The notes below the pieces were generated by a model that did no database searches, was not told where the DNA came from, and worked only from the letters and a program-made list of their open reading frames with translations. Source: Drosophila persimilis (Eukaryota; Arthropoda; Insecta; Diptera; Drosophilidae). Taken from it: DNA of 64,000 bases. Where the stretch lies: the NCBI RefSeq assembly GCF_003286085.1, contig NW_020825322.1, positions 1,054,001 to 1,118,000 on the forward strand, in the 5' to 3' direction. The position numbers were made by a program, and so were the translations under genes. Shown here in pieces: positions 10,975 to 24,720 of this stretch. Within the stretch, counting starts at the first letter, position 1. Every line of letters begins with the position of its first letter.

Positions 10975-13294
10975 GTCAATTATTATTATTGTTACTTTAC
11001 TACAATTACAACTGATTTGAGATATTCATTGAAAAAGATCAGTTTTCAAATTGTTGAAATATGATCTAATCATTTTGATGGCACACCACTATTAAATTGA
11101 TTCGAATGTTATTAATGAATAGACGATAATGAAAAATACCCAAGCCATACAATAAACAGCAAGTAATAATAACAAGCTGTTAGTGTATGGATTAATTGAT
11201 TGGTTTTTGTTTTTAGCTTTTCATGTATTACGGATTGAAATTCTCTCAGAGTTGTGCAACACATTTGCGTCGCCTGCAGCTGCAGCCCATCCCAAAAGTC
11301 GATTCTTTGGGCCAATACAAATTTGCCCAATTTAAATTATTTATGTATTTATGCTCTGGGGGCTTAAGGTGTCTTGCAGTTGGTTGGCATAAGACCCACG
11401 AAATTTGATATGCATATTCCCTGCCTTGTTAATTATTTAATTTCTCCCCAACTAATCTCCCTCTCTCTCGCTCTCGCTCTCTTTCTGGAAATGAATATAT
11501 TCACATTAACAAACATCGCCTCCCATTAGAGGGCCATCGGAGGGTCGATTTACATACTTATTGTTTATGCATATTGTTGAGATATTTATCAATATTAAAT
11601 TTGTGCCATATCCAAGGGCTGGAGGCTAGAGGATCTCTGGGCTGGGGGCTGGGGGCTGAGGTCTGGGGGTAGCAGCCACAAAAGCCCCCTCCGTCCAAAT
11701 ATTTGGCAAAGCTGCAGAGACTGATGAAAACCAACAAAAGCACATAACACCAGACCAACAAAACGACAATGAAAACGAAAACGAAAAGGGAAACAAAAAT
11801 GATTATAGAAATGCTCGTGTCACGGGGGACGACCTAAGAGTTATCACAACTAATATAATTCGAGAGTCTGAGCTGAAGAGCCGCTCTCCAAGCGCTAGCC
11901 ACTAGCTTGATGCCCTTATGTTGCTAAGACTTATGGAGCCGCTCTCGCAGCGCCCAATACCGATCTACAAGCCAAGTGACGGATGAGCTAGAGTCATCCG
12001 TCGGACCACTAATTGATACATAAAACATGGATCGTATGGTCTACGGATCGACAGCGAAAGCGACCGGGGCAGCCAGAGCGACGACCGACCACTGCCAGCG
12101 TGGAAGAGGGGCATGGAGGTGCATGAAGGGGCATGGAGAGGGAGAAGACAGATGGAGGGAAGTAGGAAGTTTGAGGCGTGTTCAAGCTGCTTGTTTTTGA
12201 GGGGGGGGGAGCTTAACACAGTCGATTCGACTGTCATTGATTGCCATCATCATTGATCCGGGCCTAAACTGAAACTGAAACTGATTTGGTAATCGAGGAA
12301 AACCTCTGGTTCCGTGTCCATGCGACAGAGTTGATTACGGTTTAATGGGGTTGCTTCCGTCCGCCTGAACTCTGACCTCGTTGGCCGCCTGGACACGTGC
12401 AAGCCAGGGTAAGTAAGTATAATTACAATAATTATTTCCATGCAACGTTTGATTGGCCCAGTTTTGACACCAATCAATCTCACGATGGATCGAAAAATCG
12501 ATCGTTTGACCCGACAAAACTCTGCTCTGCTGACAATTCGTTTACAAGTGTCCTTCAGCTACTGTGCTGGCACTTTGCCTTTCACTTGGCTGGCTCTTGG
12601 GCTCTTCAGGCCTTCATTTTGTTGATATTCGTACGAAAAGAGGGAGGGGAATAACCCCACAAAATACACATTTTCGACGGAGCGCCAGCATTGATGAAAG
12701 ACTGATGTGTGCACCATAAATTAGTACTGATTTAATGCAAGTTACTATCTAGAAAAGTCTCCATAGCTAATCATATTGATCTTTTGGGATTCTGAATTTT
12801 AAATCAGTTAAGGTGTTCGTGTGAGTTTTAATATATTTCATTGTTTTGTCGGTGACAATGAAACGATTTTTTGTTTTGAGCCCAATTTAAATACTATAAT
12901 GCGGCATCGTGTTTTTGTATCGTATCCGAGTTCGTGTCTTGTCTGTTTGTTTTCTGTATGGCAATCCATTGACAAAAGATCTGCGTGCGAATTGTGTGCG
13001 AAATACCAAAAAGTCAATCAAAGAAGATCAACAATAAAAGATCGACAGCCCCTAAAACAGTTAATAAGATTTATTGCGTGTGGAACAGCTGTTAGCGCAA
13101 CTGCCGCATGGATTTATCGTTCAACATATTTTTGCCTAATATAGGCAAAATTGATTGCTTGCGTAATTATCATCGTTTAGTAACCCCGAAACTGTCATAG
13201 TTTCGCAATATCATTAGCATACAGGCACACTCCCATACATACATATAAGAAGGAGTGGCCCTTTGCAGAAGCAGCAGTGGGAGCGACGGAAAAC

Positions 13295-13482
13295 ATTATA
13301 CAAGGACCACCGGTCCAGCGAGGCGCTCTCTTTCGGGTCTCAGCACTACTGAGACCGCCCTGACGCCATGATTGATGAGAGCTGTACCAAAGACTATACA
13401 ATATTGTAAAGTCTTTGGCTGTACTGAGCCAAATAAGGCCCGAAAAGAGAGCGCGTTGCGGGAGCGGACCACCTTGTATAAT
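13295..13482. repeat. Foldback element: long imperfect inverted repeat with internal palindrome
   Basis: Left arm 13295-13337 (starts ATTATACAAGG, ends CGCTCTCTTTCGGG) matches the reverse complement of the right arm 13439-13482 at the ends and in the GCGCTCTCTTT core. A second palindrome at about 13379-13425 (CAAAGACTATACAAT facing ATTGTAAAGTCTTTG) lies between the arms. The whole could fold as a branched hairpin. Confidence 0.6.
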
Positions 13483-15168
13483 TGGGTCATGAGCATAAAG
13501 AGATCAACAGCAGGGAAGGAAAGCACTGCAGAGAAGAAGCACCACGTCAGAGAAGGTGAGCACCAGAGAACATTCGTAAAAGGAGAAACCGACGTGATAT
13601 TTAGTAGTAACAGCCGAAATCAGTCGAGACCGAGCCGTGCCGTTTTAAATAATTGTTCTCAAACGCACCAGTCCACCGCGATTGAATATTATCAATAAGC
13701 TATCAATCAAATAATAATTACATTCATAATGATTTAAGATTGTGGAAACCTATACATAAATGTCTATAAACTTGTGCATATATGAATCATATACACGTAC
13801 ATATGTACATATGTATGTCATCGAAAAACCTAGAGACCGACCAGACGCCCCGCAGCTCTATAGAAACTTCCAGACACGCGATCTCTGATAAGATAACCAT
13901 ATCCTTGCAAGATTAATGCATTAATACTGGTATTATCACAAATTACGAATATTTATTTGCAATTTGAATGATGGTATTCCATGGTTTACCATGGGAATAA
14001 GCCGTGAAATTATTATTGATTTTGTATTGGTTCAGTAGCTTGCGTTTTAAATAAATCAAAATAAATTATTGCACAGCTTTAGTACCCTTTTAAATTACTT
14101 GCTACAAGTATTGGAACGATTTGTAAGAAAAGACACTACTGGATATATGATAGGAGGGTTCGGTTGTCATGGTGTGAGGAACAACTCCCACATCTACAAA
14201 GAAATGGCTAAAAATAACAAATAAATAATAAATAATAATAAATAATAAATAATAAAAATAATAATAATAATAATAAATAAAAGCAAGTCTGTTTGGTCCA
14301 TTTTCCTGGTTTGGTTTTCTAATTCGGTTGTTTTCCTCGTCATCAAACACTCAAATCAGATCCTGTGCTTCCCAATGTAAGCGCCTATTCAGCGTTATTG
14401 CGCTTATTCCGATACCGATAGCAAACTTGCGGCAGTGGCGATCATTGGAGTGGTTCCACATTGTCCCAGACATATTTTGGGATATATTGTATCTGAATGA
14501 TTGAGATATTATGAAATAGAGATAGATTTGATTATAATATACGAACAGATACTATTTTTATCGACTATCGAATGTACGCACGTGTGCGATCCAATTCCAT
14601 ATAACAGCTCTTGTTCTCTCCCACGCACACGACACGCTCAGCGGTACACTATTGACACAGCTGTTTTGTCCCGTTACCCATTGATGTGGTTATCTTTGGA
14701 GTGGAGACATCGAAGGCCACGACAGCCTCTACTGGGAGGGAGAGAGAGGGAAGAGCGAGGAACGGAACAGTACTCCCCCAGTAAAACAAACGTTATCCTC
14801 TTTTTGCTATCGAATTGTGGATTGCATATATTTAAAAAAAAACATTCTGTTTCCGGGTGGGGGACAAACAACAAAAACTATTACATGTCGTTGCGATTCA
14901 GTGTACGGTGAACGGGGGGCAGGGCTGCACCACGCAAAAGCAGAAGAAAGGCCCAAAAGGAATGGATAATGGATACATTTGTGGATAAGGCGCCAAGGCA
15001 ACGAGAGCACTTATCGCAAGAATTTAAATTGAGAGAAATGGTTATTTTATGATGCACTCTTGGATGATGCACTCACAGCCCTCAGCTCACACTCCTCCTC
15101 GCTCCTGGCTAGGCGTTGACCGTGCCGGCGCTCGCCGTGCGCCCCGTCTTTTGATGGAGGCCCGTCTC

Positions 15169-15834
15169 TTACAGGCGGCCGTAGTGCGCCTGGCTGGGCT
15201 TGCGGTCCGTAAAGAAGTTGCGCAGCACCATAATCTGGGTGATGCCGATCAGGACAACGGCCGCCGTCTCCAGAGATGACCAGACCATGACGCGCTGGTT
15301 GAGATCCTCGGCTCGCTTGCGGCCCTGCGCCTCGCGCAATCGATGATGCGTCTGCGCATCGAGTATGTCGTTGAGTCCCTTGTGTATCGCCTGCGACGAG
15401 GTCTCCATCTGGGTGAGGACCGTGGCATGCTCATCGACGCCGGGTAGGGCTGGTTCGTCGCCCACCTGGAAGTCCACGTAGACGATTTTGTGTGAAAAGG
15501 CTGAGAACTGGTTGCCAAAGCAGGCCGTGTATACGCCCGTTGTCTCGGCCACAAACTGGTGACTATCGAAGGTGGCACGCTCCAGCTTGTAAATGACTTT
15601 GCCCTGTGGATCCTTCAGATGGACATCCACATCCAGCTGCCCGCCGGCCGACACCTGGAATTCGAAATAGGCGCTGGTATTGCGCTTGATCTCCTCGTAG
15701 AAGCAGTCCTCCGCATTGTCGGCCAAATCGAAGGTGAACTCCACCCCGGCAGCACACTGCAGAAGGGCGGCGGCGGCGAGCAAGGCCAGCACCAACTTGT
15801 CGGCGGTCTGTGTGTATCTCGTACTGCCCATCAT
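15169..15834 (-). CDS. p24-1: p24 family cargo receptor, gamma/TMED7-like
   Basis: Type I membrane protein of COPI/COPII vesicles that helps sort cargo between ER and Golgi. A single exon encodes 221 residues, the usual p24 size. Visible in order: a signal peptide (LVLALLAAAALLQCAAG), a GOLD domain starting VEFTFDLADNAEDCFYEEI with the paired cysteines (CFYEE and CFGNQFS) and ending VYVDFQVGDEP, a coiled-coil with LREAQGRKRAEDLNQRV typical of the gamma class, one transmembrane helix (AAVVLIGITQIMVL) and a short cytosolic tail with the FF motif (RNFFTDRKP). The GOLD and coiled-coil match TMED7 best, hence the p24-1 symbol; assignment among p24 paralogs is from memory. It is divergent from the NUDCD1-like gene, 634 bp apart. 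Confidence 0.88.
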   Translation of the reverse strand: MMGSTRYTQTADKLVLALLAAAALLQCAAGVEFTFDLADNAEDCFYEEIKRNTSAYFEFQVSAGGQLDVDVHLKDPQGKVIYKLERATFDSHQFVAETTGVYTACFGNQFSAFSHKIVYVDFQVGDEPALPGVDEHATVLTQMETSSQAIHKGLNDILDAQTHHRLREAQGRKRAEDLNQRVMVWSSLETAAVVLIGITQIMVLRNFFTDRKPSQAHYGRL

Positions 15835-16468
15835 ACTGGCTGCTGTTTGCTGCTATTTGGTATGCCGCTGGCTGGAACTAAACGTAGTCTAAGCGTTAAC
15901 GCTGCTATGCGTCAGTATTCTCGGGTTGGGCACAGTTCTCGTCCGCTGCCACGAAGCAGCTGGCGGGGTCAGGTCCGTACTTCTCGTGAATATTGATGGG
16001 GTTCGTTGGCGCTTGCTTGCCGTAAGCGGGAGACAGCAACTGCAAAAAAATACACGAAAAACGATGGGTGAGTACCAGGTTTACTGATTTTCCGCTTATT
16101 CATTCGATTTTACCTGCTAGTTTTTCCCACCGAATGATTTTCTGCTACTTACGTCGTTTGTTTGCCAATTGTTAAATGCTAAAAAAATAAGAGTGAGATG
16201 AAAACACTAAAATGTTCTGACACGTGTCAACACTCTTTTTGGCGCAGCCTTACCAGCACTGGGGAACACGTATGTACTGTGCAGCCCTGGCAGAACAGCT
16301 GATTTGGCTCTGAAAAATACCACAAGAGAATCGTATTTGGTATTTTAGTGGTGCTTTTCGGCGCTTCTCAACAATGTTGGCTCAGTGACGTGCTATTTTG
16401 TTTGTTTATTTCTGAATTTCAATTGCTCGCAGCAATCAAAGTCAGTGTGCGCTGATACCGTTGTAAAC

Positions 16469-18279
16469 ATGCCGGTGGTGGATCTAAGAGTTGACCGGAG
16501 CCTTCTCTGCCCCAACTTCGATGGCTACAAGCTCTCGTTCGACCCGGTGCCGGTCATCCAGCAGGACCTCCTGGCCACGCCACCGCTCAAGCTGCTGCCA
16601 CACTCCGATCAGTACTCGCTTCTGCACGCAGAGGCCTTTGGCAGGCACAACATGCTCTGCCCCGATCCCTGGCTGCGCGAGAACTGCTACTACGTAAACA
16701 AGAGCCGGCAGGTTGTCCTGTGCTCATACGATGGCCAGGATGGGAGGCCGCGCCAGCAGCGGGTGGTCCACACCGTGGAAGAGAAGGATCGTGGCGATGG
16801 CTACCAGCAGTCGGGCGGAGCCTACAACTACACGCTGCGCTTCGTCTCGGAAAAGTACTGCGTGCTTTGCGATGGCATTACAATGTATTATCTCTTCGAC
16901 ACCGGCGATCGTTCGCGGGCCAGCTCCACCGCGTCCTGGCAGCTACTCACCAGTACGCAGATTAACCAGGAGAGCGCTAATCGTGGCTTTGTGTTGTACG
17001 ATGCTCGCCTGGACGTTATCCAGGAGCGCAAACAGATTTCCCTGCTGGCCGGCCATGTGGGACGTCGGGTGTCGCCGCGTTCCGATCATGCCGATACATT
17101 CTTCATGGACCTAACCTGGGGCTGCTGGACACAACAGCCAATGCCCAGCGACGCGTGGTCGTACAGTGTTCGCGAGGAGCTAGACACGCCTGGATCCATC
17201 TACTATTGTGCCTTTGAGCCGCGTGCCGAATCCGTGGTCTTCTCCACCAATCGCGACCTGCTGACAAAATCCCAACGTGCAGCCGCAGTCTCCGCTGCAG
17301 CGCAGCCAGCCGCACAGAATGGCGAGGATGTGGAAATTGCGGCTACCCCACCATACACCTGGACGCAGACAGACGAGGATGTGCTGATCCGCTTCCGCCT
17401 GCCCGCAGGGGCCACGCGCAATGATTTCAACATTCGCAGCACCAGCCATCAATTGGAGGTGGAGTGCCTGGCAGAGATTCTCTTGACTGGAGCACTCTAT
17501 GCCAACGTAGACAGTGACCTGACCACCTGGACGATAGAGGCCGATTCCTTACAGTTGACGCTGGTCAAGGAGCTGCAGCAGAGCTGGCCACATCTGCTCT
17601 CGGACGATGAGAGCGCCCCTCCAGAGGGCGAGGCGAATGTAGACCCACTACCAGATCGCTCGCTGCCGATACCAAATCTGGAGGATCCCATCGAGGACTG
17701 CGACTTAGGACTTCCCGATGTAGACGTTAAGCTGGGTAAGCCGAAGGGTTCTTGCCGAATGACTATGCTAATCAGTGCCCCCCCTCCATGACAGTGCGCT
17801 TTAATTTGGAAGCCAGAGAGATAACCCACACAATTTTCTTGGGATCGACGCCGCCACTCTTTACAACGTCGCTGCGTGCCGGCTTTCCGGCCGCCTTTGC
17901 CACAAGGCAGGGCGTAGATGCCTCGTTGTGGCTGCAGGTGTTCCAGCCGGCCAAGCCGACCGAGTGGACCGTGCGCCATGAGGGAAATCTGCACGCCTTC
18001 GCATATGTGCAGGCGTCCAAGGAGCAACGCAAGTTCACAGACTGCTGCCCCGACCTAGACTACGCTGTGATCTGCGAGGGACTCCGCCACGTGCTTATCT
18101 ACAAATCACGCTACGACTCGGCAGGAGGGCTGCGAAAGCGCAACGGTCCACAGGTGGTTATTGGGAAACAGCATATGGTCTCCATCAGCGACGAGGTGGG
18201 GGAAATACTGGGCCTCTCCACAGCCAGAAATGTGATTACTATCCTCACCGAAAAAGCAGTCCTGTACTTGCAGGTTTGA
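16469..18279 (+). CDS. NudC domain-containing protein 1 (NUDCD1/CML66-like)
   Basis: NudC-family Hsp90 co-chaperone; NUDCD1 is reported to handle a set of beta-propeller and helicase clients. Exons 16469-17735 and 17795-18279 are joined through a 59-bp intron (GTAAGC/GACAG, phase 1), giving 583 residues, the same size as human NUDCD1. The start MPVVDLRVDRSLLCPNFDGY is chosen at 16469; an upstream in-frame extension lacks an ATG. The central CS domain (about residues 290-380) starts PYTWTQTDEDVLIRFRLP and includes WTIEADSLQLTLVKE and a following Trp. The flanking segments are the bipartite propeller-like region of the family, with DLTWGCW and VLYLQV near the end. ATTAAA lies at about 18328. 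Confidence 0.82.
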
Positions 18280-20534
18280 AAATGATAATACCATCTGACC
18301 ATGTATAATTAATTGAAGTTTTTTTTATTAAAATGCATTTCTCGGCCATAAAATTTACTAAGCGTGGGTGGGATATTTTTCAACACTTGCGTCAAAAAAA
18401 CATATGGTGAGCAGTGTGGCCAGGGCCTCGACAGGGAAGTGGGGGAAGGTGGCAACTCCAGCTGATAGGGTTGCCAATGGTTGCGGGGGCACAACGTGAC
18501 GATAACATGTACAACTTTTTTTACATAAATAGCCGCGCAGTTAAGTGTAGCGTTTTATTGTTTTTGGAATTCGTTTGTGTTAATATCTCGTTGCGGTACC
18601 AACGCTGACAGCAGCAGTCCCATCCAGAACAATTATAACATCAAACGTAATATACATTAATCCGTCGGTAGTAGATCGTGTAAAAGAACCAGTAAACAGT
18701 GTGCATTCGAGTGGAATTATTGTGAAATACTTTTGCGGCCGTAAGCATTTGGCACATACGGCCCTCCCCACACACCCCACTCCACCTCACCCACACTCAC
18801 TTCAACCCATACACTCAACTCACGCCATTTCCACATGCACACCGCACCGCTCCGCGTCTTCTAATTAAAAAAAAAGAGGCACTTCTACTGTTCCTCCCCG
18901 CACCATTCCACCCGCCTATCAGTGTTCGTGAGGGGGGGGACTGTGACGGAGCACGTTTTGCATCAGTCTCCGCCGCCGCTCCTGTGGTGGTTCCGGTAGA
19001 ATCTGTATTCTATTATTAACAACATTTTTGTGTGGGAAACTGCATATCTGTTTACACGACGACACGAGGGGAGCAGAGTAAGCAGCTGACGTCGCAGTCG
19101 CAGCTGTAACGGGAGGCTCTCGACCGTAGACACCGGAGAGCGTATCACCTTCACTCACAAAACAAAAAACAAAAAAAGACAACAAATCACGCGACCTGCA
19201 CATTATTTTTTTATTTTCTTGTTCATATTTTTTTTTAAATAATTTGTGAAAATATACATATATTTAAAGATTGGTAGAAGCGTTCTGACAAGCCCACACA
19301 ACACATGCCACAATACATATGTACATGCATACATAGGTTCGTAATTAACAAATTGTGAACTGCAACAAAAGAGAAACCAAACCAAACCACAAACACACAA
19401 AACAAAAGAAAAACAGCGGGAAATTCGGCAATTTCTGACCATTCTATTGGGGGGGTGGTCGTTACACAATCCCCGCCAATTGCAACAACAAATCATCAGA
19501 AGCAGCAGCAGCAACGGAACGAGGTCATTTTTGTTTGTGCCGCTAGTTTTTCCGATTTGACGCCAGCCAGCGTCGACGTCGCCCAGAGCAACAGCTGAGA
19601 GACACAGAGGCCACCAACAAACGGTTTTATTTATTTCCTATTGGAGCGCACGCGTCAGTGTGTGTGTGTCTGTGTGTTTCTTACATACACTTTTCCCTCA
19701 TCGCATTTTGCCGGTAAGTATAGTGTTACTGTTATTGTCGAATACCCTATGCTAATATTAGAGGGTAACACTGTTTTGGGTGGGAATGAAAGATCTTTAA
19801 TCTGCTACGTGCAGATATGACGAACTGCCAAATATCGTATCGCCTATCAAAAGCTGTCATATGATCGGGTTTTTTTTTCTATAAAGATAACCCAAAGATA
19901 GCACTAAACCCCCCCAGGGACAGATGGTTCTGGAAGGGTAACAGATCATTCGGCTTGGCTGCCTCTGTCTTGTGCTCAATAATAATAATGAGTGTGTGTG
20001 GCTGGGAACCATCGACTGGACGACAAGTTTTATAATGATTTGGTTGGTTTGGGGCATGGCCTTGGCCTGAAGTCGGTGCCGGGGCCTGGCGACTAGATAA
20101 TTGTTTTTTGGTGGCTAAGTTTTTTGTTTCTTCTCTGTGTGTGTGTGTGTGTGTTTTTGTGTGTAAATGCGTAATTAGGAGCCCGAGGCAAGGGCTATTT
20201 TATTGATTCTCTATTTTTTTTTTGTTGTTGCTGTAATTACGCGGCTATTCGATTTTGTTGATTTTTGTATTGTTGCTGTTCGGCTTGTGTCCGCGCGGCA
20301 CCTAACCTTGACATTCGATTTTGCCCCCCTCACACGCACACACTATCAAAATGTACATATGATTATATATGCATGGCATTAAAACACTGCTTCTGCTGCT
20401 CATTTCCCAGTATTTTCTATTTTGGAAGGTTCTGGCGCATGCCGTGACCACCCACTTTTCCGATTTGCCGAGTCATCATGGCATTGGTATATCTTAGTTT
20501 TCACTCATTTAATTTCATACATATGTGGCTGGTG

Positions 20535-20723
20535 TGACGTCACAGATTGCTCACACGCAGCCGGCATTACCCCTCTTTCTGGAATGGAATGGAATGGAAT
20601 GGGATGGAACAATAGGGCATGGGATTGGGTGTGGGTGTGTGGCTTGATAAAGATAAACGGTAAATTGATCGAGAAGTTGCCTTCAACTATTTCACCATTG
20701 AATGCAAAACTGCGGTGACGTCA
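20535..20723. promoter_or_regulatory. Two palindromic CRE-like sites in the Gclc upstream region
   Basis: TGACGTCA occurs at 20535-20542 and again at 20716-20723, each inside the same longer word GTGACGTCACAG. This full CRE palindrome is a bZIP (CREB/ATF) target. Function is inferred only. Confidence 0.4.
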
Positions 20724-23700
20724 CAGCAGGTGCGAAAGCATTGGAATGAAACAAATCGTGCCAAATGAGTGAGAGAGAGAGAGAGAGTAAAGCAACAAAA
20801 AAAACAACATATTATCCATATCGTATTGCTTTCCTGATCTGTCATCATGATAGTGCAGAAAATCCCCTCACGAGAACATTCACATGACTCACTCACACGT
20901 GCGTTCTCCCTCTCCCTCCCTCTCTCTCTCTCGCTCTATCTCTCTGTATATCTATGCCGCATGCCTATGCTTCTCACGATCAATTATTTACTTTTATGCA
21001 TGTATGCGAAAGCCAATCAAAGGCCTTTTCATGTTCCGATTCCTTTTTGGTTATTGTTTGTCGTTTGTGACATTCGCAATTATTATCGCACGATGACTGG
21101 GCCGAGTAGTAGATATCTCCTCCACATAGATAATGTATACCGTACATACAGGTATTATTCTTTGGCCTTGCATTAAGTCAACCTTCGTTGAGGCCCCAGA
21201 GCCAGAGTTCCCCCCCTCTCCAATCATTATCAAACGCGCCATAAAATCAACCACCAGCTCCATTGGTGTGCCTTGATGTTCCGCTAATTGTTTTACAGTT
21301 ACAGTGTGGAATCTCTCACCCGCATATGCATGCACGTAGAACCAATCTCTCTCTGCCATCTCCCATGGGATGTACGCGTTCAAAAATCCAATTTCTTATC
21401 GGCTTTCATAACATTTTAAAGCATACTCATCGTGATCATGACTAAGAGAGATCATGCCCCAAACTGCCGCCACAGACAAGTTCCACGCGTGTGACCGTTC
21501 GCCTATGCATTAGGCAATGTCATTCAATGCCGAATTAAAATTCCTTTCAAGTGTGTCCCCCCGCCAATTATGGCTTACGGCATGTGCCGTGTCCTTGCGT
21601 CGCCAGGAAATGCAATTAAAACAACAACAAAAATGCGATAAGTCACAGTTTTGTTACTCTGTTGATTGCTTATGGAATTTGCACTTGCATTTAATTGATT
21701 GTTTAATTGTTTCGGGAACGGAAACCTTAGGGAAGAACTACGAAGGGAAACGGAGGGCAGTGCCTTAAGGGGAATCAGGATGGATATACACTCCCTTCAC
21801 TGGGCTTACTGATGCGCCTGGATCGAATAGCCGCGATCTTTATAGAGCGGATTGGGGCGCCACGGCACCAATGTGCTGTTTTTGTTGACACAAAATAAAC
21901 ACTCGTGTGTTTTTCAATTAGCATTCTAAGTCGAAAATTAACGAAAATAACTATCACAGCTGGAAGCGAAACCCAGATGTGTCACATGAGAATATTACGG
22001 TTAACGGTCAACGGATTACGGACTACGGATTATGGACACCCGTGTAACACAATGCCCGGACAAGTGTTCTCTCGGGCTGCCGATAACGATTACGATGGCG
22101 GAGATCTGTTTTTTGTGCGAGTGCGTCACTGCGGACGGGGGATTCTTCTACGGCGGATGGCATTCTGCCACTTTCTCGCACTTGTTTGTTTGCAATTTGT
22201 TTGCACATTCAGTTTACGCAATTGAAAACGCAGATGTCAGATGTCAGCCCCCTCCCGCCGAACGATAGAACAGTCCGAACAGTCCACAGGCTGTTCTGCT
22301 AATTAAACATTGGCTGACTCAAATTAATATACGAAAGTACACTCCAACAACAGTACATACGATAGTAGTATATTTATATGCATTCATTTGCACAAGTGCA
22401 TGCCACACAATGGGCCACAAGCAGGCAAAATCGTTAGAGAATTGACAAGCACGTGTTCGTGTCACTTCTGCTACGGGGGAAGAGGCATTTGGCGGTGGCG
22501 CCATTATTCAAATTACTCATACTCTTAATTAATAACAGATCATTCGAATATCGTTGCCATATGCTGTATATGCTGTATGGCCAAAGATTGGCCATCAAAT
22601 TTGCCACATGGAAATGGGAGGCACTAAGAATTCGAAGGAAACGTATCCCGCAAGATGATGAGTACCCGACTATGCATAGTTCTGAGCTAGAAGAGCAGAG
22701 GGCACTCCCAACAACCACAATAAACCCTTATCAGCGAGACTAAAGTCATGCACACGACATGCATGTGGTGCTTATACCATTCACCGCCACTCTCTGTGGC
22801 AGAATTCGCTGGTGCCGTAGAACTAGATATGTATATTCGATCTAGAAGGCAATTTGTTTCTCTTAATGCCATAACCACGTGATTATTCCGTTCAGCCTCA
22901 TCATATAGTCGCAGTCCTGCCACCAACTGTAGCCTATAGTCGCTCGATTCCCAGTCAATTAACAAATTATGAATGCATATTTAAATAATAATAATTCTTT
23001 GTCGCACGCCCTCCATTCTCATGGCTAAGGAAATACTATGTACTCCTATGAGTATTCTATACATTTTTCAGAATTTACATCCCACACACGACAGCCCCTC
23101 TTGGGTTTTTGGGCTTTGGCTTTGGGTTTGGGTTTGGGTTTGGGTCCGGTCTACGGTACGGTACGGTTGCGGGGTTGCGGGGCTTGTGCCATGGCCAAAA
23201 CAAAATTTATTACGTCGCAATTTTCGTGTGCGACGACCGTTTTATGAGCGGCGTATACGTAATCTGTGTGTATACGTTATCTTGTATTATTTTTCCTATG
23301 CAACGATCAAGCAAGTGCCCGTACCCGGGCCTGTCCCCGTCCCCGTCCCCGTCCCTGTGCCTCCGTCGTGACGCGACGCGATGCATTATGCAAAACATTG
23401 TAACACTGTAATTGTTTGATTTCCCCATTTCCCCATTTCCCGATTTCGTTTTCGATATTTGTATCCAAGTATGCAAGCATCTCCCTTGCTGTCTGTCTAG
23501 TCTGTATACATTCGGCCCTGAGAAGCGAGAGAGAGAGAGAGAGAGACGGCAGAAGGCTTTGCAGAATGGGTAGCCGATACTCTCGTTTGCCCTGCACTGC
23601 ACTGCACTGCACTGCACTGCTTTCTTCCGCATTCGGGCCCTAGGGTCAAAGAAGGAAAATCCTCCCTTTGTCCGTTGCACAAAGGTATCACATGTGCCTC

Positions 23701-24720
23701 GAGTGGAAGATATCTTTCGGTTCGCACAGATCTTGTTGGCCAAAGGTTTTCTTGGGAAATCGATAACAAAACGATTATAATTGATAACGTTGTACATCAG
23801 TCGTGGTTTATCGTTCTCAAGGGTCCCCCAATACCCAATCAAAATATGAATCATCACGCCGATCCAAAGCCCCCCCACTGAAGAATCCCCTCTATTGATA
23901 GCACTCTGCCTCCCGTTTTACTGTTTTCATATGACAAGGCGAAAAAAAACGAAGAAACGCGTGAGCAAAAAAAAAGTGTCAAATAATTGTTGATACTCGT
24001 ATTGCTGCTTGCCCTTCGGTAATTTCAGTTGCGTTGGTCAGGAGCACAGCACGCCCGGACCCGGACCCGGACCCGCACCCAGACCGAGACCGAGACCGAG
24101 ACCCACAAAAAGACACGGAAAGTGAGAGCCGGCGAGAGACGTGCCACATGCTACATGTGGGAGAGACCTCCCACTGTGGGAGCGCCTAGTGACGTCGAAA
24201 TTAAGGCGAATGTGCTAAAATAAAAGTATTTACAAACCGAATTGAACAAATCAGTGAAAGCAAAACGAAACTACAAATAAAAAGAAGGCACAAATGGGAC
24301 ACACAAGAAAGAAACATTTTAATGAAAATCGTATTCGAATGATTTTCGGTATAGATCGATCGACCAATTCCATATGCATTTTTGCAGACTCGTTTGTATA
24401 GGGATTCCTGTTTTTAGAAGACCAACTGATTAGGTGTCTCGTCACAGAAATGGTTTTCATTTGGAAAAGTCATTCAACAATCCATCAGACTTATCTGAAT
24501 TTGATTCAGGCTATGAAACATTACAAAATAGCTATAAATAATGTCCTAGATCGAATGCCATAAAATACTAGATAAAATACCAGAAAATGCTAGGTAAAAT
24601 ACCAAAAATACTAGATAAAATACCAAAAAATACTTGACCTATTCATGCCGATCTCTTGATACGATGTCGGATCGCAAGATTGTTCTCAGTGTATGACCTT
24701 CTGCCTGTCAGCGTACAAAC

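Larger units (their letters stand above)
8192..15168. other. Long gene-poor interval with relics and simple repeats
   Basis: No intact gene recognised in about 7 kb. The left end is the upstream region of the YLP gene. A GA run lies at 9640-9661, an AATTGAATT-rich patch at 9705-9760, and an AATAAT microsatellite at about 14218-14283. A UBR7-like pseudogene fragment, a dispersed-repeat relic (10.5 kb), an 82-bp inverted repeat (10893-10974) and a 190-bp foldback (13295-13482) are listed separately. The right end is the 3' flank of the p24-type gene. Confidence 0.5.

Noticed and set aside
21051..21383. 110-codon minus-strand ORF with protein-like look (MNAYIPWEMAERDWFYVHAY)
   Set aside because: No recognisable domain, no splice or poly(A) context, and it lies in the repeat-rich Gclc upstream region. 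Kept only as a remote possibility.
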